A stretch of DNA of 64,000 nt. Source: Nemertoderma westbladi (Eukaryota; Xenacoelomorpha; Nemertodermatida; Nemertodermatidae). Both the position numbers and the translations under genes were made by a program. This document shows positions 44,137-55,319 of this stretch, piece by piece. Under the pieces are notes generated by a model. It saw only the letters and a list, made by a program, of their open reading frames with translations. It did not search any database and was not told where the DNA came from. Position 1 is the stretch's first letter. The number at the start of each line of letters is the position of its first letter. Location of the stretch: contig JAUCBJ010006798.1 of the NCBI GenBank assembly GCA_032718475.1, positions 1 through 64,000 on the forward strand. The letters run 5' to 3'.

Positions 44137-45834
44137 ATGAGCACAGGAGAACCCCGATTATCAGAGGGAGAGAGGACGCCGCCGCGGACCCCGGACGACA
44201 CCAACCAAACGATCCGCGAGGCCGCGACGAGACAGTATCAATCTGCGACACCGGATTCGCCAACGAGGGACGATCCGGTACCCAAAGTGGAGGGCGGCTG
44301 TCAACCACGAGGGAGAGACGAGTCGACGCACAACGGCGGTCGGAGTACCGAAGTCGCCGGCCAGCCACAGGCCGAGGGCGATGGACGGCCCACTGGAATG
44401 GCGACGGTGGGGCCGCCGGTATGACGCCGAACCAGGAGAGGAGAAGGAGATGTCGGCGAAGAGGACGTCGGGACCAGCGATCGGCTACGACGGGCCTACA
44501 ATGCCACGAAGAAACTGCTAAAGGAGGCCAGAGAGGGAGAGAAGGTAAACCAGGGAAAGTTGAGCCAGTGGCTAGGTGAGTCGAATAAACATTTTCGGTA
44601 TCTAGTTCGTTTTGGGCAGGGAGAACTGGCGAGTGAGAGAGCGAGGGGGGTCGCCACCGAACTATTCGAACTGTGGCGATCCAGGGTTATGGAGCCTGAA
44701 ATAGTGTTCGTAGGGCCGTATTTAGTGGATGCCAGGGGAATTAAGTTAGTGGGTTGGGCGGATCCGCACGAGGGTGAACCCAAGGTTAACCCCGAGGATT
44801 CGGTCTCGTCGGTTAGCGAGATCCCAAGAAATTTGTGTCTTTTAAAAATCGCTTTATGGCTCAAGTGCATTCGAAAGATGTCACTGATGACATCATATTA
44901 CGCCATTTGGTCACCTATGTTAAAGGTGAACCTCTGGACCTCATAGAGCATTTTGAGGGTATGACTAATGGATATCAGCTGGCATGGGAAACCCTAGAAA
45001 AGAACTATGGGAATCCGGCTTTAATAATTAAGGCTGTCATTGAGGATGTCACATGATGTCGCTTTCCCATAGAAACACCTAGAGATGTAAGGAAGTATGC
45101 CCATGATGTGCGACACACTATGGATGTGCTATGGAATTTAAATTGCCCACAGTACGTCAACAACCCCGATTTTATTCAGCGAGTAGCTGTGAACCTTAAT
45201 GATAGGATGAGGTTACGGTGGGCGAGGAGAGTTACTAGGTTTAGACAGGACCAAGGAAGTGACCCAGGACTTAGACAGTTAGTGGCTTTCTTAGAAGAGG
45301 AATCTGACGTCCTAAACTGTCCTATGTATGGTAGGCCAGCCGCTGAATCTATTCTCAGAGAAAGGATGGGGGACAAATTCCATGGTTTTGGGACAAAACC
45401 ATTGCCATTAGCAGGTGACAAGTGTGACCGCCAGGCTGCTCGTCATATTCATCACGTCCCGGAGACACCACGCTTCCCCTCAATCGATGGTAAACAATGG
45501 CTTATGACGTCATTCCATGAGGAACATTGTGTAGTTCCTGAGGTTATGGAGGAACCATCCTTTTCAGAAGCTAGCGGTGTAGATACTGACAACATTGATA
45601 AATTTTCCTGTGAGACTTATGCAGTAAATCCACATCATTCCTGCCAAATGTGTAAGGAGAATCATGGTTTATTTAACTGTCAGCAGTTTTGTGAAATATC
45701 TCCGAGGGCAAGGTGGGAGTTTGTAGTTGAACATAAGCTATGTCTGAGATGTTTGAGACGTGGACATTGGCGTGATGGGTGCAAAGCCCAGTTCCGTTGC
45801 AAGGAGTGTCAGTGACCCCATTCCTCACTGCTGC
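44137..45834 (+). pseudogene. BEL-E Gag
   Basis: Starts at the ATG at 44137. The first 96 codons are Pro/Arg/Glu-rich and end in an in-frame TGA at 44422, after which coding-like sequence continues. A frameshift near 44830 leads into DUF1759 (NRFMAQVHSK, GEPLDLIEHFEG, AWETLEKNYGNP). A TGA at 45054 follows, then DVRHTMDVLWNLN and Cys/His knuckles (CQMCKENHGLFNC, CLRCLRRGHWRDGC, CKEC). The frame ends in TGA. Multiple lesions show an old, inactive copy. Confidence 0.83.
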
Positions 45835-45989
45835 ACCCCGAAAATTTTGAAACAAAGGACACTGATGAGCGACTAAAAAACTTTTATGCAGCGAAACGAG
45901 ACGATGCCTCTTTGTGACTAAAGGATTACTTACCAGATAAGGTAACACAGAGTAGGCCACCATATGGAATATATCAAAGAGTAACAGCT

Positions 45990-46196
45990 ATGGCTACTGA
46001 TCTGATGGACCGCAGAGTCAAGGGGACAGATCAGACTGCTTTAGCTGCGGTATTCCTTAAGGTACTCCCTCTAGCGGTTTCCAATGCCGCAACAGGGGCA
46101 GTACTGACTACATTTGTGCTGCTCGATGACGGTTCTACAGGTACGTTTTTGGATGCCCATGCTGCCCAGCTGCCCAATTTCACACAAATTAATTAA
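45990..46196 (+). pseudogene. BEL-E protease start
   Basis: Contains the aspartic protease active-site region as LLDDGSTGTFLD, where most relatives have DSG. The frame is cut after LPNFTQIN by the retroposon tail at 46197. Confidence 0.75.
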
Positions 46197-46389
46197 AGCT
46201 TATATTTGTCACGGTATTTTGCCTGTCAGTTAATGTACCGTCATTTTAATATTATCTGTCCATTTGGCTATTGTTTTGTTTGTTTTTGTTACATTGTTTT
46301 CCATTGTTACGTCTCTTCTTGTCAGTTGCTTGTGGCTATTTACTGGTAATTTTTATCGTCAATAAACTTAATAATAATAATAATAATAG
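46197..46389 (+). mobile_element. Retroposon 3' end with (TAA)n tail
   Basis: AT-rich, ending AATAAACTTAATAATAATAATAATAATAG, typical of a 5'-truncated LINE/SINE 3' end. It lies between the protease start and SEVFRHELTGA of the interrupted BEL-E. A clear target duplication was not found. Confidence 0.65.
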
Positions 46390-47103
46390 CGAAGTGTTTA
46401 GACATGAACTTACAGGCGCTAAATATTTCAATTAATACTGTACTTACTAAGGATGAAACCAGAACTGTTATGCAGAGTAACTGTCGAGTATCATCAGTAA
46501 TGCCAAACACCGACATGGTTCTGGCGCTAAATGGACTAAGTTTGAGGTATTCTAGACCGGGGTCGTGGACTCTAGAACAACTGTCTTATTTGAGGGACAT
46601 AGACCTAACATATCCAGAAGTGGATGTTGACAAGATTTCCATGATTGTTGGCTTAAATAATCCATTGGTGCACAAAACACTTGAGGAGGTGTGAGGTCCA
46701 ACAGATTATGACAAGTTGCACAATCCTCATGCAGTTAGAACACCTTTAGGTTGGACATTAGCAGGTCCCATTACATCAACTGTGGCAAACTCATGCTTGG
46801 GCTCGAATGAAAATTATAAGGCATCTGCTGATTCATCCCCTCGCATACGAAATGGCTCAGTAGCTCAACCTCTTCAATTATTAGGAGCATCAACTAATTT
46901 TGCTGGTACAATAAGGATAAAGTCTTTGTATATCGTATAGACTGTTGTCCCTGGAGGGGAGACAACAGAATGGACGACGAAATAACATCGGACTTGATGA
47001 CTAAGTATTTTGACTCAGAAGCATTTTATTGTCCATCTAAAATGCAGACCAAATCAGTAGAGGATCGCAGGTGTGAGGAAATTTTAGACGCCACTACAAC
47101 CTT
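46390..47103 (+). pseudogene. BEL-E protease tail and start of RT
   Basis: FRHELTGA appears in one frame. A second frame (46404-46694) carries LSYLRDIDLTYPEVD and IVGLNNPLVH, a stop at 46692, then the conserved AVRTPLGWTLAGPI. After another stop, the RT N-terminus (SVEDRRCEEILDATTTF) ends exactly where the BEL-D LTR begins. Confidence 0.8.
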
Positions 47104-49282
47104 TGTTAAACAACCTACCCCTGTACTAACTGCAGAACCGCTAAAACATACAAAGACGTGCTTTACTGTTAAACTAGCGGGTCCCTGCCTAACCAATAAA
47201 GACACAAAGACTGCTCTACTGTTAAACAGGGGTAATCAGGAGCGTGTTATTACTAATGTAGGGCTGCTAAATACAAAACCGCTACTCACCGTTGGATGGC
47301 GCTAATCTGCCGTCCGCTAATATATTTTACTAATTTTCTACGGCTCCTGCTAATCGCTTGTTCCTTTCTCTACCGATCACTCGATAGAGAGCTAACTGTT
47401 CGAACAAATGAGCCACGCGGGAATAACCAAAACAATAAACCCGAATCGGCTCCCTAAGCTTACTTAAAACGAGTGTGAGAGGCTTTACACTCTGAGTATA
47501 TTCTTATGGCATAATCTTACTGTTAAAACGCGCTAATAATTACGTCTTTTCTAATCTAATCTAATCGCGTCTAATCGCAAAGACTGGGGTTCCCTAACGG
47601 AATGTGTGAATGTGAGAATATTTAAATAATCATATTTTATTTGCAGTGTTTATTAGGGCTAATACCTACAGTGGGACTAAACTTGCCTACGGCTGGCTTT
47701 AGGCCAGCAAATTACTAATGCGTGTTGCGTACTGCATACTGCGATCTAACTTATTGTCCGCTAATTAAATAACCGCCCAGCGTGAATAGTGTACTGTACT
47801 CCAAATTAATACCTTAACTACTCTCCGCTATGCTGCGTACAAATTCTTAATTTTACTAATTAATTACAGTCACAAATATGTTACAGCATACTAATTACTA
47901 AGTATTCCAGAATGCGCAATTCTAATTTATTACGTAACTGGTTATACTAGTAACAGTCTAAATACCGTATTACTTTCGACCTAATCAGTAATTATTTACA
48001 GTAAACTAAGAAATAGAAATCAATCAAAGGGGAAAAGAGCACCTATCCAAACATTCGTGATTTATTAGGCACACTTTAGTAACACACCAATCAGCGTAAC
48101 AATCAATATTTTATACTTACCAATTTAGTTCCTAATGCACAATTCTCAATTAGCGATCAACAGTTCACAACTCGCAGTCTACTACTCAGCTCGCAATGCA
48201 CAATCCACAATTCGCAATTCGCAATGTAAGGCACGTAGGCCTCTCCCGAGTACATCTAGGCTTCCTAACTAACCCGATTCCTGCCCCACTAATACTACAA
48301 AATAGAGACAAAATCTGGATCATCAGCCCCTAACTATTGTACCAACGAGCGGTCTCCACTCTACACTGCAAACTGCCCGACCGCAACGCGACCTTCCCGC
48401 CAGCATTGCCCGCCCTTGAATTACTACCGTAACGGAACATGCAAATCACAAGTCTGACAGTCTAAGAAAATCCGGTAGGATTATTGCATAGAAAGGAATC
48501 ACGTAGAACCATTAACTAAAGGGTAGAAATCATAGTTCCAGTTGTAATTGACAGTAATCATTGGGATTGATTGAGAAACACAAGCAAGAATAATCAAATT
48601 AGCGAATCATTGCAAGAAATAATCGAAAAAGCAGAAAATACAAAATTTACAACGAATTACGCACAAAATGTACTTAGGTGAGGTGGGAGAAAGTAGAACA
48701 GCACTGCAAGCTAGCTAGAGACTGGACTGGTGTGTGTTGTACATACCGGCAAAACGCCAATTTATAGGTGATTCGAGAGGGATGATGCAATCGTTCTCTC
48801 ATTGGCTCCCCAATCCGAGCTATCATTAGACCAACTTGGAAGCAGTTAGGCCAATAAGAAAGCCGGATCGTGAACCTATTGCTCCTAAAATCCACAATTC
48901 GTCACCATATAAGGTTATTTTGCCGATGCTTAATTTAGCGGTACTAATAACATGATGCACAAAGGTTAATTTAGCGCAATTATAGAGAAAATTAAAACCA
49001 ATAGCTAGCCCCATCAAGGCTAATAACAGCAAGCCCATATCCAGGGTCCAGCAGGAAACTTGCTACCCTGGAACTATCTACTTATATCCTATTACAAAAC
49101 TACATAGGTAGGGCTACATACTATACAAAATGGATGAATTCAAAATATATGGGCGTTTTATTTTCCTTATCTAAATGTCACTGCGATATTATGTCTTATC
49201 TAAATAATTATACTGCATAACGGACTAATATATTATACTGTATAACGGACTAATATATGTATACAGCGCATATACCGTAACA
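47104..49282 (-). repeat. BEL-D 3' LTR (2179 bp)
   Basis: On the minus strand it begins TGTTACGG after GGAGCGG and ends TTTAACA. The ends are TGTTA/TAACA inverted. The lower part aligns with 62862-64000 (for example the shared GATGGCGCTAATCTGCCGTC and GCCACGCGGGAATAACCAAA). Confidence 0.85.
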
Positions 49283-49289
49283 CCGCTCC
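49283..49289 (-). promoter_or_regulatory. BEL-D polypurine tract
   Basis: GGAGCGG on the minus strand, directly before the 3' LTR; the same heptamer as in BEL-B and BEL-C. Confidence 0.75.
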
Positions 49290-49550
49290 AAGGGAAAACA
49301 TGCAATGTTTCCCTCCAATTGTAGAAGAGTATAAGGCGATATATACAAACAAAATAAATTCGCTTCCAAATAATCTAAATAACTATAATAATTCTATTAT
49401 ATTATATGCATATATACATATATTGCATAATGGATTGCATACAAATTAAATTTACAAAATATTATTTCCTTCAATGTTAACGATTATTACATACAAATTA
49501 AATTTACAAAATATTGTTTCTCGTTTGTTCTACATAATGATTACACTTTT
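49290..49550 (-). other. BEL-D 3' UTR
   Basis: Short and AT-rich. It includes an imperfect inverted repeat near 49292-49316 (GGGAAAACATGCAATGTTTCCC). The CAAATTAAATTTACAAAATATT word occurs twice (near 49442 and 49493). Confidence 0.6.
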
Positions 49551-50724
49551 CTAGTTTCCGAGTACACCCTTTGTTATGCGGTCGCAAATAGCAACAAAGT
49601 TCCAAGTGTACTTGTTATCCATATTTAATTGTCTGAAGTATTCCCGAACTTCGATGACTCCAGTGTTCTGTGGAAGGTCTTGAGCGGTCAGTATGAGCTC
49701 CTGATATTGTGGTAACGACTGACTGCAGATACGTCTCATACGCAACGTGTGATGGGTCCACTGCCCAAAATCCATATCCCGCCTTAAATGGTAACCAATG
49801 CATCTGCGCTTGGATGTGGTAGTCAGCCACACTCTCCCACTTATCTAGCATCTCCCGAAGTAGGTTAGCGCTATGGTTTTGGAAGGAATCGTCTCGCAGT
49901 TGGCATCTCGCGCTACGATGTCCCTTTACTCCACAATATCCACATTGAGAAATGAATACGGTGCACGTATGAAACGAATGGTCGGTCTCATTGCACCAAC
50001 GGCAGACCTTATGCGCCGCCTCCACTACCGCTTCGCACGATTTTTGATTGTGCCTTGTGCTGCCGCACAACTTGCACCTACGCGCTTGTGGAAACCAGGC
50101 CCTCTCGTATATGAGGTCTCCAATCGGTTTCGCACTTCCTTCTTTCCCAATGTCTAATACGATGTCATCCTCTCCGGTCAGTGGTTGTCGATCCGGAACA
50201 AAGTAAACATCATCGCCCTTGTCCTCTATCTCCAATATTTCCTCCCGCGTTCGTTTCGGATATGTCTTCTCCACTGGAAGATCCACTCCAAACACTTCTA
50301 CTAACATCTCCGGCCAACCCTCTCTAATAGGTCTATCAGCTTCCGAGTGGAAGGGAGTACCAAACCCGCGGGTTTGATTCCCGAACCACTTCTCTAAAGC
50401 CTCTGGCGTCGGATATTCCATCGACGGTCGGTCTCCCAAATCTCCGATGTTCTGTCGATATATTCCTTCGAATATCGCTAATCCTCTCCTAACCATCAAC
50501 GTATTCTCTAACGATTGGTTGAAGAACGGGGTTAAGAAACGCTTCATCACGTCGGATTGGATTCCCCCTTTCGAGCGAACGTATTGATCTCCTCCGAATA
50601 CCAATGGATGACACTTCAAAACTCGCGCAACGATATCCGCTAATAAACAAGTTACCGTGTTCGACTCAAGCACCAAATAATATTGTAGTGACGCACGGGG
50701 TGGCGCGCAAATGTTCCAATACAC
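49551..50724 (-). CDS. Gene X, second part (BEL-D): zinc-knuckle protein
   Basis: A 369-codon frame from a GTG at 50724, which overlaps the stop of the first part (TAGTG), down to 49615. A neighbouring frame continues the homology to 49551. It starts with VYWNICAPPR, as in BEL-B. Three Cys/His knuckles occupy residues about 217-275 (CKLCGSTRHNQKSC, CRWCNETDHSFHTC, CGYCGVKGHRSARC). A GFWAVDP block and a YTWNF segment follow. Compared with BEL-B the protein lacks the 200-residue Pro/Arg-rich tail, probably deleted. It lies where env would be, with no membrane features. A nucleic-acid-binding role is inferred from the knuckles only. Confidence 0.83.
50361..50376 (-). repeat. BEL-D palindromic tag 7 (gene X, second part)
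   Basis: CAAACCCGCGGGTTTG, a perfect 16-bp palindrome, read as QTRGFG. The homologous site in BEL-B is 30102-30121. Confidence 0.88.
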
Positions 50725-52617
50725 TACGCTTGCCGCTTGAAGTGGGATTTGAACTCCGCTCCCGGTGGCGTGTTATATTCACCATACGCCTCCTCGTACT
50801 TCTTCTGTGTCTTCAACTTAAAGTCCCAATTATACAATAAATGGGCTATGAAGCCCATGCCAGTCTTGGCAGAGTTGGGATACTCCCTATAAATTCCAAT
50901 ATCCTGTGCCCATAGCAACAATAGGTTGGTGTCGACAAACGGTCTCGGCAATCTATCTTCAAAATCAGTCATGGCGTTGAAGTCACTCTCCAAATCGCTC
51001 TGGACTCCCGATCCCACCTTGACGTAATCTTGGTTAAGAATAGCCTCTCTAACCTTCTTGGGTAGCATCCTGGTGTCGATACGCTCCGCTCCGTGCATAC
51101 CTCCTCGCCTGCATACCTCCAAAATCTGTTCCCTAGGATCCTTCCCCTTCCGATATTGTGTCGTTATTATGGGTTCCGGTCTCTCTCGATCCAGCCTTAC
51201 GCGCATAAACACATGAGTCACACCATCGGCCGCGCGAATTTGAATGCATTTGCTAGTCAAGCATTCCTGATGAGACCCTCCTTCATTGTCGTAGAACATC
51301 ACTCTCCAATCCTGCAGTGATTCCTCCGTTTTCCTCCACTGACGCTGAATCTCGTCTGATGGGGTCCAAATGCGCTCGATAGCCTTGTGGTCATCATATC
51401 GGGTGTAAGAACCCTTCCTCCTCAGCCACGTCTGGTCTACCTCCACGTCATCTGGGAACGTAGCCACCGCGACCCATACCTTGATGTACTTATCCAACCA
51501 TCCGAATAACTTACTCTCCTTCCCCGGAGCTCCAATCTTGTCCAGTGTGTCGTAGTCCGTGATCTGCATCGGGACATCACGCAAGAACTTTGCGCATAAA
51601 AATTCCCGTAGACAGTCGACGTTCCAATGATCCGACATCCTCACCATCGGCAAGAATCTAATCGCTTCTCGCGACTCCGGGTGATCTACCAATATTGCAG
51701 GTTCGTTGCCGTCGGAATAATACACCAGTCGGGGTTGAGATACGGCCTGTGGAACAAATCCAGTCACTCTCCTCGTCTCCTCCTGATGTCTATACGTGGT
51801 CTTATTATATTCCGCTACCCGCGCTTCGAATAACTGTTTCGCCTTCGCCGCTCGCTCCTCCTGCCGCAACGCGTCTATGTCGTCCTGATGCTCAGGCGTG
51901 AGGTTTCTCGCTCGATGAGGCGAAGTAAACGTAGTCCAGGGACTCGAGAGCTCCAAACCCGCGGGTTTGGTACCCGAGTCCCGTGCCGCTTCGCGCCGCG
52001 CCTCTAGGTCCTTGTAGACTCGGTATAGCGAAATGGCCGCTGCCGTCTCTATCAAACTGGGTGTCGAACAGGGTTTAATCTCCATATACGGATCTAATGT
52101 CGTAACGGTCGGTGTAATGGGTCTTAGAGGTCGCTTTCCGCTGAAGTCGATACTGATCATCGGGTTGCTCATTGGGTAACCTCCTCGTTGTATCTAAGGA
52201 ATTGGTGAGCTTGACATTGCGTTAATATCGGTTCAGGATGTTGCTCGTCCAGTCGGTCGGGAATCGCCACGTCTTGTTTGTTCATGCATTCACCACACTT
52301 GTAAAACAGCTTGTACACGCTGAAGATTTTCGGCGTCTCCTGATCCTCGCCTCGAGTCCTCCGGTACAGATGCATTCCGTCGAACTGATCTCGGACTGCA
52401 GGTAGAGGTTTGTCGTGTCGTAAATACATGTTCATATGGTACAGCCGCGCAATCTCCTCGTCCGGGTCTCCACATCGCAAACGTCCAATGCAAAATCGTA
52501 GGGATACCGAGTGCGATACTCTTTCCGCAAAACTTCCATACGGTCTCCCAACGCTCTCATTCTTTCCCTCCTTAATTCCTTATCGTACGCGGGTTTGTAC
52601 TTCCCATTTAGCTCCAT
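50724..52617 (-). CDS. Gene X, first part (BEL-D), with frameshifts
   Basis: Three overlapping frames (52617-52432, 52480-52169, 52172-50724) together correspond to the first X frame of BEL-B. Shared landmarks: EFDGMHLYRR-like QFDGMHLYRR, YKLFYKCGECM, FYDNEGGSHQECL, LPRPFVDTNLLLLWA and TGMGFIAHLLYNWDFK. The middle junction has an overlapping ATGA. Alignment with BEL-B shows it arose from a one-base change, so I do not read it as a designed restart. The family is unknown to me. Confidence 0.82.
51953..51970 (-). repeat. BEL-D palindromic tag 6 (gene X, first part)
   Basis: CCAAACCCGCGGGTTTGG, a perfect 18-bp palindrome, read as KPAGL. Its homologue is BEL-B 28556-28575. Confidence 0.88.
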
Positions 52618-53519
52618 TACTGACCTTCCATGTTAGTAAACGTTCGAATCTTTACATCCCGGTCAGGCAAATGGTAGTTCCGCCTCCTCTCTAGCAGTAA
52701 ATCCTCTCCGCGGTTGCGCTCTAATTTCCTTCTCCATTATGAGCCGCGTATATACATATATATATCCCAATAGGTTCCGTTACGTAACTAATTACACTGT
52801 GGCGATGTGGGTAAATCAGTTAGATGTCGCCGAAGGTCAGACCTCCTAAGCCCCCCCCCCCCCCCCCCCCCCCACCCGCCTTCCAGCAGTTCAGGTTCGA
52901 CTCTCTAGATCCTGTCTCATTCCTAACTATCATCTAACCTATTCCCATGCATAGCGCAAAAACTTTGGAGATAAACTGGCCGTGACCAACTCACCTTTTG
53001 ATGCCCAACCTACTCCCATTACTCGTACTAAACTACAGTAGTTAGAAAGGACAATAGTCTCAACGCTCGACTATACCAAACCCACAGGTTTGTTAATCGA
53101 ACCTCACACTTCACTGCAAACTACTGAGTGGGGTCGTGTATGCCTCTGGTGCTACTAACCTTTAGCACCTTAGTTGCACTGTTGGCACCAATCTGTGGAA
53201 GTTGCTAAACTCAATTTATACTCCTACGTAATATAGCCATCACCATGGTTTCTAAATGCTATTTTCCAGGCTTCACGACTTTTCAAATTACTGTATATCT
53301 ATAGACGAATTCTAAAACGCGTCTATACACAGGGTCTGGAATTGTCTTGGGTTCATTTCTAAATTTTTAAAATTTTCTAATTTTCCAAAATTTTTGAAAT
53401 AAAATTTTGTTTTTGATACCCACCAGACAAAACTCAACGCAAATCACCGCAAACTCGCTCCTATGCATTTCCTAGTATTTGCATACAAGGAATGCATACA
53501 AAGTGAGTTGCGTCCAACA
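52618..53519 (-). other. BEL-D spacer between pol and gene X
   Basis: Non-coding. It holds a C23 run (52851-52873), AT-rich words near 53350-53420 and palindromic tag 5. Confidence 0.65.
53077..53092 (-). repeat. BEL-D palindromic tag 5 (pol-X spacer)
   Basis: Minus strand CAAACCTGTGGGTTTG in non-coding DNA; equivalent to BEL-B tag 2. Confidence 0.85.
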
Positions 53520-54440
53520 CTAATTTTTGATTGAGGCAGGAGACAAATTATAATCTCCCGTCTCGTTGCGTGTCTCCTCTAATAACACGATATCTTGGAC
53601 CGGTCGGTCCAAGGTGTGTAAACCATTAGTTTTACACTTCTTTGGGTGCGGACACTTGCACCTAATTTTCACAGTAACTGTGCGCACTATGTTTTGCACG
53701 TCTGGGTGTATATGCAAGATGACTCCTGTTTCCCAATATTTTCTCTTGACAATCGGTTCGGTTATCAATATGTAGTCTCCTCTTTGGAGGCTCCGAACCG
53801 TTTTGTACCACTTTGATCTGGTGGATATGGTGGGAAGATAGTATTCCCGCCAATATTCCCAGAATGTGTACGCGACTAATTGTGTTACTTTCCAGCTTTT
53901 ACGACTATATAGGTCAGCACTAATGGGTTCTGATGCCGGCACAAGAAATGCTGGACTCTGCATTAGCAAATGATTCGGCGTTAATGCAACACCGTCTGGC
54001 AACATAGCTATCGGCCTCGAGTTTAGTGTATGCTCGATTTCGATGAAAGCTGTGACCAGCTCGTCGTCAGTAAGTTGTTTGTTTACAGGCAAGGTTTTAG
54101 CAATGGCCTGCTTTATGGAACGAACCAAACGCTCCCAACTTCCTCCTCTCCAAGGACTTTCTGGAGTGTTGAATCTCCATTTTACTCTTTGCGGCAAAAG
54201 TGCTGCAGAAATTTCTCTATTCTGCGCTGCTTTGTGAGCCGCGTTTAACTCGCTATTCCCCCCGACAAAGTTTGTACCCTTATCAGAGTAGAACGCCTTT
54301 ACTAGTCCTCTCCTGGCCATAAATCTCTTTAAGGCCAGGAGCAGAGATTTGGTCGACATGTCTGCCACATGCTCGATATGTATGGCTCTACTAGCCATGC
54401 ATGTCAGTAGCAGGCCCCATCGCTTGTGGGTCAGCCGTCC
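53520..54440 (-). pseudogene. BEL-D integrase core and C-terminal domain
   Basis: Resumes after the LINE with GRLTHKRWGLLLTCMASRA, then the second catalytic aspartate in SDKGTNF, the glutamate in GGSWERL, TPNHLLMQSP, the tail FWEYWREYYLP and the DUF5641-like RGDYILITEP. It ends DRPVQDIVLLEETRNETGDY and a stop at 53520. An insertion rich in Cys/Lys (KIRCKCPHPKKCKTNG) near the end is not present in BEL-B. The catalytic residues present are intact. Confidence 0.87.
54431..54440 (-). repeat. TSD of LINE in BEL-D, 3' copy
   Basis: GGACGGCTGA on the minus strand; the other copy is at 55027-55036. Confidence 0.88.
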
Positions 54441-55026
54441 TACTACTAGGATCGGCATGCTGCATTGCAGCTGCATTTTTAAGAATGCTGTGCCGGCTTG
54501 TCAACAAAATTGCACCGCCACAACTCCCTATCACCCATGACATTTGCTAGATCATCCGCATCTTTAAGGCCAGTGTCCTTTAAGATGCGTCTCAAGAAAG
54601 TCATGGGCTGTCCACCATGCTTATTCACTCCATGAGGCTGCCAAAGTACAAGATTATGCACTGGCTGGTCCTCACGGCGAAAGCAATGTCCTGCAAAGCG
54701 GAGGCGATTTTGTTCTAGTGTCAAGCTTGGGGGAACCAATGAGACACCTCCAATGTTATATAGTGTCTGGTTGGAGATGTGTGCATTGTACTTGACACAA
54801 TGTACCCGGCGTAGCATTCTTGTGAATGTGCCATCCAGAGATTTGGTGTCCTCAGCAGTTAGAGCCCAGCATGGACTCCCGTAGAGGAGTACTGGAACTA
54901 CTGCTGCTCTAAATAATCGGACCTTAAGTTTCCGATTAATTCTCGGTGACTTCCAAATCCTGGAAAGCCTATTCAAGGCTGCCCATGCCTTTCCCTTATG
55001 TATTCGAAGGTCCTCACCTGACTTCC
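54441..55026 (-). mobile_element. 5'-truncated LINE (586 bp) inserted in BEL-D integrase
   Basis: Codes for the C-terminal end of a non-LTR reverse transcriptase ORF (KGKAWAALNRLSRIWKS, VPVLLYGSPCW, FTRMLRRVHCVKY, RLRFAGHCFRR). It ends in a short TAGTAGTA tail. A perfect 10-bp duplication (GGACGGCTGA) flanks it, as expected for target-primed insertion. The tail matches the LINE at 40627-41400. Confidence 0.88.
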
Positions 55027-55319
55027 TCAGCCGTCCACTCTTTGCCTCAATCGGACCAAAACAATCCACCCCTGTATTTGTAAAAGGTGGGTTATATGCC
55101 TGCACTCTCGCTTCCGGGAGTTCAGCCATCTCCTGTTCCAATACTCTGGCGTTCACCCTCTTGCAAACCAGACAGGCGTCGTACATGGTGCCTACTGCCC
55201 TGCTTGGCTGCAATAGAATGAATCGCTGTCTCGCTGCCGACAAACAGTGTAACTTTCCCGCAAACAGTGCAACCTCTTGTGTATATCCCATAGAATCGCT
55301 CTTTGCAATTCTATTGGGT
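55027..55319 (-). pseudogene. BEL-D integrase zinc module and first catalytic aspartate
   Basis: Encodes ACLVCKRVNARV (the CxxC of the zinc module), the linker ELPEARVQAYNPPF and GVDCFGPI with the first catalytic aspartate. The frame runs from 55291. A frameshift near 55250-55290 separates it from the upstream frame. The coding is cut after KSGRL by the LINE. Confidence 0.84.

Larger units (their letters stand above)
44137..47103 (+). mobile_element. BEL-E: decayed BEL/Pao gag-protease remnant, target of BEL-D
   Basis: Gag, knuckles, protease and the first codons of RT are recognisable on the plus strand. They are broken by at least four in-frame stops and several frameshifts, plus a small retroposon at about 46197-46389. 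Its RT is cut at 47103 by the LTR of BEL-D. The remainder would lie beyond the right edge of the window. Confidence 0.82.

Noticed and set aside
52169-52172. ATGA stop-restart between two X frames of BEL-D
   Set aside because: BEL-B is continuous here and the alignment shows a one-base change in BEL-D, so the overlap is accidental.
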